Of a stretch of 5,323 bases of DNA, positions 1 to 5,323 are shown piece by piece. Made by a program: the position numbers and the translations under genes. The stretch comes from Chloroflexota bacterium (GTDB taxonomy: Bacteria; Chloroflexota; Limnocylindria; QHBO01): assembly GCA_005880165.1 (NCBI GenBank), contig VBJP01000147.1, positions 1-5,323 of the forward strand. Direction: 5' to 3'. The notes beneath the pieces were generated by a model that saw only the letters and a list, made by a program, of their open reading frames with translations, did not search any database and was not told where the DNA came from. How positions within the stretch are numbered: the stretch's first letter is position 1; the number at the start of each line of letters is the position of its first letter.

Positions 1-1
1 C

Positions 2-2194
2 GCGCCCGCCGCGAGCCCGAGCGTCGCCATCCCCGATGCGGAGGGGGGCCGCCTGGCACGCGGCGAACATCAGGATCCGCACGCCGTCCTGGGCGTGCAT
101 CCGACACCGGGCGGATCGGTCGTCCGCGCCTACCATCCGGAGGCCGTCTCGGTGATGCTGGTGCGCCGTGGCGGCTCGGCGGTGCCGATGACCCCGGCTG
201 GCCACGGGATCTGGGCGGCCGTCCTCCCCGGCAGCGAGCCGCCTCGCGCCTACCGGCTGCGGTTCACGTTCCCAGACGGTGGCACATGGGAGCGCGACGA
301 TCCGTATCGGTTCGGCGCCACCGTCGGGGAGCTGGATCTGCACCTGATCGGCGAGGGGAGCCACGAGCGGCTGTACGACGTGCTGGGGGCACACCGGGTG
401 ACCATCGACGGCACGCCGGGGGTGGCGTTCGCCGTCTGGGCGCCGAACGCGCGCAGCGTCCGCGTGGTTGGCGACTTCAGCCGTTGGGATGGCCGCCTGT
501 TCCCGATGCGCAGCCTGGGCGGCTCAGGCGTCTGGGAGCTGTTCGTGCCCGGCGTGGCGGAGGGCGAGCTCTACAAGTTCGAGGTGCTGGGCCGTGACGG
601 TTCGCTGCGTCTGAAGGCGGATCCCCTGTCGTTTGCCATGCAGGTGCGCCCGGAGACCGCGGCGCGCGTGTGGGAGACGGGCGACTTCGCGTGGAGCGAC
701 GACGCCTGGATGGCCGAACGCGCGGGCCACGACGCGTACTCGTCCCCGATGGCCATCTACGAGGTGCACCTGGGATCGTGGCGCCGGAATGCGGACGGCA
801 CCTGGCTCGGCTACCGAGAGGCCGGGGAGCTGCTGGTTGCGCACTGCCGGCGCTTTGGATTCACCCACGTCGAGTTCCTGCCGCTGGCCGAGCATCCGTT
901 CGACGGCTCGTGGGGCTATCAGGTGACGGGCTATTACGCCCCGACCGCTCGATTCGGGACGCCGACCGACTTCGCGGCGATGGTCGACCTGCTGCACGGG
1001 GCGGGGATCGGGGTGATCCTCGACTGGGTCCCCGCGCACTTCCCGGCAGACGATTTCGCGCTGCGTCGCTTCGACGGGACCGCCCTCTATGAGCACCCCG
1101 ATCCGAAGCGTGGACGGCACCCCGACTGGGGGACCCTGATCTTCGACTACGGCCGGCCCGAGGTGCGCAACTTCCTGGTGGCCAATGCCCTCTTCTGGCT
1201 CGACCGCTACCACGTCGACGGGCTGCGGGTCGACGCCGTCGCCTCGATGCTGTATCTCGACTATTCCCGCAAGAAGGGCGAGTGGACGCCGAACCAGTTC
1301 GGCGGGAACGAGAACCTGGAGGCTATCGCCTTCCTGCGAGAGGTGAACGAACGCGCCTACCGGCTCTTCCCCGGCGCCATCACCATCGCCGAGGAGTCGA
1401 CCGCCTTCCCCGGGGTCTCGCGGCCCACCTACCTGGGCGGGCTGGGCTTCGGCTTCAAGTGGGACATGGGCTGGATGCACGACACGCTCGACTACTTCCG
1501 GCACGACCCGATTCACCGCCGCTATCACCACGATCGGCTCACCTTCCGCGGCCTCTACCTGCACACCGAGCACTACGTGCTGCCGCTCTCCCACGACGAG
1601 GTGGTGCACGGCAAGGGATCGCTGTTCGGCAAGATGCCAGGTGACGAGTGGCGCCGCTTCGCGAACCTCCGCAGCCTCCTCGCCAACCAGTACACCCAGC
1701 CGGGTCGCAAGCTGCTCTTCATGGGCACCGAGCTCGCACAGGCGTCGGAGTGGAGCCATGACGCGACCCTTCCCTGGGAGACGGCGAATGAGCCGATGCG
1801 CGCAGCCTTCCTCCGCTATCTGGAGGATCTCGGGGCGCTGTATCGGGCCACCCCGGCGCTCTGGGCAGCCGACGAGGAGGCCGAGACCTTCGCCTGGATC
1901 GACGCGGGTGACATCGAGGGGTCGGTCGTCTCGTACCTCCGCCGCTCAGGCGATGAGGTACTGGCCGTGATCCAGAACCTCACCCCCGTGCCCCGCTTGA
2001 CCTATCGGCTCGGGCTGCCGCGCGCCGGGCAATGGACGGAGGTCCTCAACAGCGACTCGTCGCACTACGGCGGCTCCAATGTCGGCAATCTCGGAGGCAT
2101 CACCGCCCAGGCGGTTCCGCACCATGGGCAGCCCGCATCCGCGGTGCTGGCCCTGCCTCCGCTCGGGACCATCGTGCTGCGCGCCGAGGGCTGA
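2..2194 (+). CDS. glgB: 1,4-alpha-glucan branching enzyme GlgB, 5' end cut by window edge
   Basis: GlgB cleaves an alpha-1,4 glucan chain and re-attaches the piece through an alpha-1,6 bond, making glycogen branches in the cytoplasm (GH13, EC 2.4.1.18). The frame is open from base 2 to TGA 2192-2194, giving 730 visible residues against 728 in E. coli GlgB. Numbering from the left edge, the N-terminal signature GEHQDPHAVLG is near residues 21-31, followed by the N1 beta-domain. A CBM48-type domain (FAVWAPNARSV) begins near 143. The catalytic barrel follows, with YEVHLGSWRR (about 253), HPFDGSWGYQ (about 298), DWVPAHF (341), nucleophile Asp411 in GLRVDAVAS, acid/base Glu464 in IAEEST, and Asp532 in LSHDEVVHGK. 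The spacings of 53 and 68 match E. coli D405/E458/D526 exactly. A C-terminal beta-domain ends in LPPLGTIVLR. No ATG, GTG or TTG lies in frame before GTG 95, and that GTG is inside the conserved signature, so the real start is left of the window. The gene converges on malQ. Confidence 0.97.
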   Translation, partial: APAASPSVAIPDAEGGRLARGEHQDPHAVLGVHPTPGGSVVRAYHPEAVSVMLVRRGGSAVPMTPAGHGIWAAVLPGSEPPRAYRLRFTFPDGGTWERDDPYRFGATVGELDLHLIGEGSHERLYDVLGAHRVTIDGTPGVAFAVWAPNARSVRVVGDFSRWDGRLFPMRSLGGSGVWELFVPGVAEGELYKFEVLGRDGSLRLKADPLSFAMQVRPETAARVWETGDFAWSDDAWMAERAGHDAYSSPMAIYEVHLGSWRRNADGTWLGYREAGELLVAHCRRFGFTHVEFLPLAEHPFDGSWGYQVTGYYAPTARFGTPTDFAAMVDLLHGAGIGVILDWVPAHFPADDFALRRFDGTALYEHPDPKRGRHPDWGTLIFDYGRPEVRNFLVANALFWLDRYHVDGLRVDAVASMLYLDYSRKKGEWTPNQFGGNENLEAIAFLREVNERAYRLFPGAITIAEESTAFPGVSRPTYLGGLGFGFKWDMGWMHDTLDYFRHDPIHRRYHHDRLTFRGLYLHTEHYVLPLSHDEVVHGKGSLFGKMPGDEWRRFANLRSLLANQYTQPGRKLLFMGTELAQASEWSHDATLPWETANEPMRAAFLRYLEDLGALYRATPALWAADEEAETFAWIDAGDIEGSVVSYLRRSGDEVLAVIQNLTPVPRLTYRLGLPRAGQWTEVLNSDSSHYGGSNVGNLGGITAQAVPHHGQPASAVLALPPLGTIVLRAEG

Positions 2195-2231
2195 ACCCGC
2201 GCCTGAGCCAACAAGGACCGCCGCGGGTCAG
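2191..2231. terminator. Putative bidirectional terminator hairpin between convergent glgB and malQ
   Basis: ACCCGCG (2195-2201) is exactly complementary to CGCGGGT (2222-2228) across a 20-nt loop. Three more pairs (2191-2193 with 2229-2231) extend the stem to 10 bp if A2194 is bulged. The stem overlaps both stop codons: TGA 2192-2194 of glgB and the complement of TGA at 2228-2230 of malQ. It fills the whole 33-bp gap, so it could serve both transcripts. There is no T-tract on either side, so it is not a canonical intrinsic terminator. In such GC-rich DNA a 7-bp match is not strong proof, although its position is apt. Confidence 0.4.
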
Positions 2232-4105
2232 GGTCGACGCATCGCCTTCGCAAGCTCGGCGACGAACGGAAGGTTCGCCAGCCCCTCGATCGGCACGGGG
2301 AGCGCAAGCGACCAGTTGGCGCGCTGGTGGGGACCCGTGCCGGGGATGTTCGGCCGTTCGGTGACCCGCAGCGCGTCCTCGAGCGTGGCGCTCACCAGGC
2401 AGGCGGGGGATGCCGCGAGGGCGCGGTAGGCGGCGAGGATCGCCTCCTCCGTCGAGGCGCTCGTCGGCACGCCGGCGAGGCGAGCCACGCGATCCCGCCA
2501 CCACGTGAGCTGTCGCGCATCGGCGCCGATGCCCGCCGCGCGCTGATCGTCCAGGTCACGCCCGCTCCAGGCTCCGGCGATGGTTGGCAGGTCATGATTG
2601 GTGATCGCGGCGAACACGCGACGCGGGTAGGCCCGAGGAGGCCGTCGCTCGAAGGTCGCGAGTCGCGTCGAGAGGACGCCGCGCGCGGCGAGGCGGTGGC
2701 GAACGCCGCGCTCGACCGTGCCCAGGTCCTCGCCGATGACGATGGCCCCGGCGCGGATGCTCTCGATGGTGAGGGTCGCCAGCAGTTCGTCGAACGGGTA
2801 GCGGACGTAGGCGCCCTGCTCGGGCGAATGACCCGAGGGGATCCACCACTGGCGAAAGAGCCCCAGGACGTGGTCGATGCGCAGGCCGCCGGCATGCCGG
2901 AGAGCGGCTCGGAGCGTTTCGACGAACGGCTGCAGTCGCCGCCGGCGCAGGCGCTGCGGGACGAATGGCGGCAGGCCCCAGTCCTGGCCCCCGAGGTTGA
3001 AGGGATCGGGTGGCGCTCCGATCGACACGCCGTCCGCGAGCACCTCTTGCCAGTCCCACGCGTCGAAGCCGCCGGGGTCGAAGCCGACCGGAAGATCGGC
3101 GATGATCCGCGGACCGGCGGCCGCGGCGGCCCCCAGCTGTTCGTCGGCGAGCCACTGCACCCAGCTGTGGAAGTCGATCCGCTCGCCGTGCCCGTCGGCA
3201 TAGCGCGCCACGGACGGTGATCTTGGGTGTCGGTACGGCTCGGGCCAGGTCCGCCAATCCGTCCCGTGTTCCTCGCTGAGCGCGGCGAAGGTCGCCCATC
3301 CTCGGAGCGCGCCGCCACCTGTCGCGGTGAACTGCCGGACCCGCTCCCCGACCTCGCCGGCCAGCGCGCGACCTGAGTCCCAGATCGCCTCCAGCGCCGC
3401 GCGCTTGAGTGCGACTGCGGCGCGCCGGTCGATCCGCCGCCGGCGGTTGAGCCGCCGCGCCTCAGGCGCCAGGGGTGCGATCGCAGCCGCCACCGAAATG
3501 GCTCCGGGCACCGCCTCGATCTCCAGGTGCAGCGGATCTCGGAAGCGGCGCGTGCTGGCGAAGTAGGGGCTCTCCTCCGGCTCGAGACCGGGATTCGGAG
3601 CGCCCATGGGACTGACGATCAGGGCGCCCGCCCCCACCGACCGAGACCAGGCGCCAAGAGCGCGGAGGTCGCCCAGGTCTCCGACTCCCCAGCTCCTTCG
3701 AGACCGTGCCGCGTAGAGCTGAACCGCCCATGCCCACTCGCGGTACCCCGCCGGTAGCGCGCAGCGGGGCGGCGCAACGATCAACAGCTGCTCGGCGCGA
3801 TCCGATCTCAGGAGGTGGTACCCGAACGGCACGTCGCGCGGAATGCGGCTGACGGTTCCGCAGCTGGTGCCGTCCTCGAGGACCAGCTCCCGGCGGCCAG
3901 GGAGCGGGCCGCCGAGGCGGCCGAGGACGATCGGATCCGGGTCCCGGCGCCTCCCGCCCGGAGGCACGCGGAGGGCGTCACGCAGTGCAGCGCGGGTCCC
4001 GGCGTTGATCGTGCGGTCGGCCCCGAAGGCGTCGGTCCACGGCGAAAGGATCGGCGAGCGCGCGTCGGAGGCAGGCACGTTCCCGGGCGGCCTGCTGCGA
4101 GCCAT
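2228..4105 (-). CDS. malQ: 4-alpha-glucanotransferase MalQ (amylomaltase, GH77)
   Basis: MalQ transfers maltodextrin segments between alpha-1,4 glucans, releasing glucose and lengthening acceptors (EC 2.4.1.25, cytoplasmic). From ATG 4105-4103 it has 625 residues. That is longer than the roughly 500-residue thermophile amylomaltases and a little shorter than E. coli-type MalQ (about 690). An N-terminal region (residues about 20-120, starting PWTDAFGADRTIN and including PFGYHLL) looks like the accessory domain of the longer forms. The GH77 barrel follows, with WGVGDLGDL (about 139), SPYFAS (about 179), IADLPVGFDPGG (about 335), GQDWGLPPF (about 373), nucleophile Asp411 in RIDH, acid Glu459 in GEDLG, Asp505 in NHDLPT, and a C-terminal NIPGTG/NWSLALP. 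The ATG lies 13 bp after the glgX stop. A longer GTG start at 4201 would overlap glgX by 83 bp with Ser/Pro-rich sequence, and GTG 4078 is a shorter alternative. The gene is probably cotranscribed with glgX, whose maltodextrin products are its natural substrates. Confidence 0.94.
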   Translation of the reverse strand: MARSRPPGNVPASDARSPILSPWTDAFGADRTINAGTRAALRDALRVPPGGRRRDPDPIVLGRLGGPLPGRRELVLEDGTSCGTVSRIPRDVPFGYHLLRSDRAEQLLIVAPPRCALPAGYREWAWAVQLYAARSRRSWGVGDLGDLRALGAWSRSVGAGALIVSPMGAPNPGLEPEESPYFASTRRFRDPLHLEIEAVPGAISVAAAIAPLAPEARRLNRRRRIDRRAAVALKRAALEAIWDSGRALAGEVGERVRQFTATGGGALRGWATFAALSEEHGTDWRTWPEPYRHPRSPSVARYADGHGERIDFHSWVQWLADEQLGAAAAAGPRIIADLPVGFDPGGFDAWDWQEVLADGVSIGAPPDPFNLGGQDWGLPPFVPQRLRRRRLQPFVETLRAALRHAGGLRIDHVLGLFRQWWIPSGHSPEQGAYVRYPFDELLATLTIESIRAGAIVIGEDLGTVERGVRHRLAARGVLSTRLATFERRPPRAYPRRVFAAITNHDLPTIAGAWSGRDLDDQRAAGIGADARQLTWWRDRVARLAGVPTSASTEEAILAAYRALAASPACLVSATLEDALRVTERPNIPGTGPHQRANWSLALPVPIEGLANLPFVAELAKAMRRP

Positions 4106-4116
4106 CGACCGCCACG

Positions 4117-4120
4117 CCCT
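4117..4120 (-). promoter_or_regulatory. Weak candidate ribosome binding site for malQ
   Basis: On the minus strand AGGG (4120 down to 4117) ends 11 nt before ATG 4105 and overlaps the glgX stop TAG (4121-4119). It is a poor Shine-Dalgarno match with long spacing. No better purine-rich site precedes the ATG, so translation of malQ may depend on ribosomes finishing glgX 13 bp upstream. This is an inference from spacing only. Confidence 0.25.
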
Positions 4121-5323
4121 AGAGGGGCTGCTGCCGGAGGAGAAGGAATGATCGCGGCTCGGTCCGGCAGACGCTCCCGCCGCGCAGGGCAGATGGGTCA
4201 CGGTGAGGCGGGATGGAGGCCGAGGTGGTGTCGATCAGCAGCTCCCAGGTATGTCCATGGTCGGATGGGAGGCGGAATTCGATGGTCACCTCGTCGGCGT
4301 TGAGGATCAGCAGCAGGGTGTCATCGACGATTGGCCTGCCGTGCTCGTCCGGCTCGCTGATGGCGCTTCCCGCGAGGCGCAGCCCCAGGGTACGGACGCC
4401 CTCCGCTCCCCACTCCTCGTCGCTCATCTCGCTGCCGGACGGCCCGTACCAGGTCAGATCCTTGATCGTGGATCCCCGGATGCGGCGGCCCTGGAGGAAT
4501 CGGCGGCGGTGCAGCACCGGGTGTGCGCGGAAGATGCCGACCAGCTGAGCGGTGAAGTCGATGAGCGCGCGCTGATCATCGGTCAGGTTCCAGTCGAACC
4601 AGCTGAGCTCGCTGTCCTGGCCGTAGGCGTTGTTATTGCCGCATTGGGTGCGACCCAGCTCGTCGCCGCCCAGCAGCATCGGCACGCCTTGGCTCAGCAC
4701 GAGCGTGGCCAGGACGTTGCGGACCTGGCGCTGCCGCGCCTCGCGGATCGCCGGGTCATCGGTCTCGCCTTCGACGCCGAAGTTCATGCTTGCGTTGTCG
4801 TCCGTGCCGTCGCGGTTGCGCTCGCCGTTGGCCTCGTTGTGCTTCTCCTCGTAGCTCACCAGGTCGCGCAGCGTGAACCCGTCGTGGGCGGTCACGAAGT
4901 TGATGGAGGCATGCGGCTGGCGTCCGTCATCGGCGTACAGGTCGGAAGATCCGCTCAGCCGGTAGGCCAGCTCGGCCGCTTGGCCGCCCTCGCCCTTCCA
5001 GAAGCGGCGCACGCTGTCCCGGTAGCGCGCGTTCCACTCGCTCCAGCCCACCGGGAAGTTGCCGACCTGGTAGCCGCCTTCGCCGAGATCCCAGGGCTCG
5101 GCGATGAGCTTCACCTGGCTGATCACTGGGTCCTGGCCGATGATGTCGAAGAAGCTGCCGAGCCGATCGACGTCGTGCAGCTCGCGCGCCAGGGCCGAGG
5201 CGAGGTCGAAGCGGAACCCGTCGACATGCATCTCGGTGACCCAGTAGCGCAGGCTGTCCATGATCAGCTGCAGCACCCGGGGCTGGGTCGCGTCGAGCGT
5301 GTTCCCTGTGCCGGTGTAGTCCA
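4119..5323 (-). CDS. glgX: Glycogen debranching enzyme GlgX/TreX, C-terminal part; N-terminus beyond the right edge
   Basis: GlgX/TreX hydrolyses alpha-1,6 branch bonds of glycogen or limit dextrins and releases short malto-oligosaccharides (GH13_11, cytoplasmic). About 400 C-terminal residues are visible, ending at TAG 4121-4119. The frame continues upstream of GTG 5276 as DYTGTGNTLDATQPR, a conserved family segment, so that GTG is an internal Val and the gene runs off the window. Counting from it, the nucleophile is Asp24 in DGFRFDLAS (5207-5205), the acid is Glu60 in LIAEPWDLG (5099-5097), and the third catalytic residue is Asp132 in TAHDGFTL (4883-4881). The spacings of 36 and 72 equal those recalled for Sulfolobus TreX (D363/E399/D471). 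Other family blocks are EKHNEANGERNRDGTDDN, LLGGDELGRTQ, GNNNAYGQD and LSWFDWNL. A C-terminal beta-domain from about residue 245 includes FLQGRRIRGS, VDDTLLLILNA and PRSFLLLR. About 320 N-terminal residues, including the CBM48 domain, should lie to the right. The product could be called GlgX or TreX, since sequence alone does not separate them well. Confidence 0.95.
   Translation of the reverse strand, partial: DYTGTGNTLDATQPRVLQLIMDSLRYWVTEMHVDGFRFDLASALARELHDVDRLGSFFDIIGQDPVISQVKLIAEPWDLGEGGYQVGNFPVGWSEWNARYRDSVRRFWKGEGGQAAELAYRLSGSSDLYADDGRQPHASINFVTAHDGFTLRDLVSYEEKHNEANGERNRDGTDDNASMNFGVEGETDDPAIREARQRQVRNVLATLVLSQGVPMLLGGDELGRTQCGNNNAYGQDSELSWFDWNLTDDQRALIDFTAQLVGIFRAHPVLHRRRFLQGRRIRGSTIKDLTWYGPSGSEMSDEEWGAEGVRTLGLRLAGSAISEPDEHGRPIVDDTLLLILNADEVTIEFRLPSDHGHTWELLIDTTSASIPPHRDPSALRGGSVCRTEPRSFLLLRQQPL

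Noticed and set aside
524..1759. 411-codon open frame on the minus strand opposite glgB
   Set aside because: It lies wholly inside the clearly identified glgB, its translation is rich in Arg/Val/Glu/Pro with no recognisable domain, and long antisense frames are expected in DNA with G/C at nearly every third position.
2327..3220. 297-codon open frame on the plus strand opposite malQ
   Set aside because: It is antisense to conserved GH77 catalytic motifs and has a low-complexity Arg/Ala/Gly composition, so it is a shadow of malQ codon bias.
2392..3318. 308-codon minus-strand frame overlapping malQ in another phase
   Set aside because: The translation is dominated by Ser, Arg, Ala and Pro and has no domain. 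The malQ frame in the same interval carries all catalytic motifs.
3425..3460. Short GC palindromes such as CCGCCGGCGG inside malQ
   Set aside because: They sit within coding sequence for an Arg-rich stretch and are expected by chance at this base composition; no repeat copies were noticed elsewhere in the window.
3815..4303. 162-codon plus-strand frame across the malQ/glgX junction
   Set aside because: It is antisense to two identified genes, shows no family resemblance, and has no supporting ribosome binding site that I could see.
5274..5276. GTG 5276 as the start of glgX
   Set aside because: The frame continues upstream to the window edge with the conserved segment DYTGTGNTLDATQPR, and starting here would remove more than half of the barrel, so it is an internal valine.

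Overview
The window is a GC-rich bacterial segment whose codon third positions are almost all G or C. It is filled by three alpha-glucan (glycogen/maltodextrin) metabolism genes with almost no non-coding DNA. The proteins look most like those of high-GC bacteria such as Actinomycetota or Chloroflexota. That placement rests on remembered family resemblance, mainly the GlgB and MalQ style, and is only tentative.

Layout: (1) About 2-2194, plus strand: glgB, the GH13 1,4-alpha-glucan branching enzyme. It is open at the left edge, so its true start lies outside the window. (2) 2195-2227: a 33-bp convergent gap. Together with both stop codons it forms an inverted repeat that may act as a shared terminator. 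(3) 2228-4105, minus strand: malQ, the GH77 4-alpha-glucanotransferase. (4) 4119 to the right edge, minus strand: the C-terminal part of glgX/treX, the GH13 glycogen debranching enzyme, whose N-terminal part (roughly 320 residues) lies beyond the window. glgX and malQ are separated by 13 bp and are very probably cotranscribed, with glgX first.

Functionally, GlgB introduces alpha-1,6 branches into glycogen. GlgX/TreX removes branches and releases short maltodextrins, and MalQ disproportionates those into longer chains and glucose. The synthetic and catabolic genes are arranged tail to tail. The catalytic residues of all three enzymes are intact, and no frameshift was seen.

No RNA gene, mobile element, CRISPR array or unknown system was found. 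The main points for a second look are the two start-site corrections, the convergent hairpin, and the TreX-like spacing of the debranching enzyme, which hints at trehalose genes to the right.
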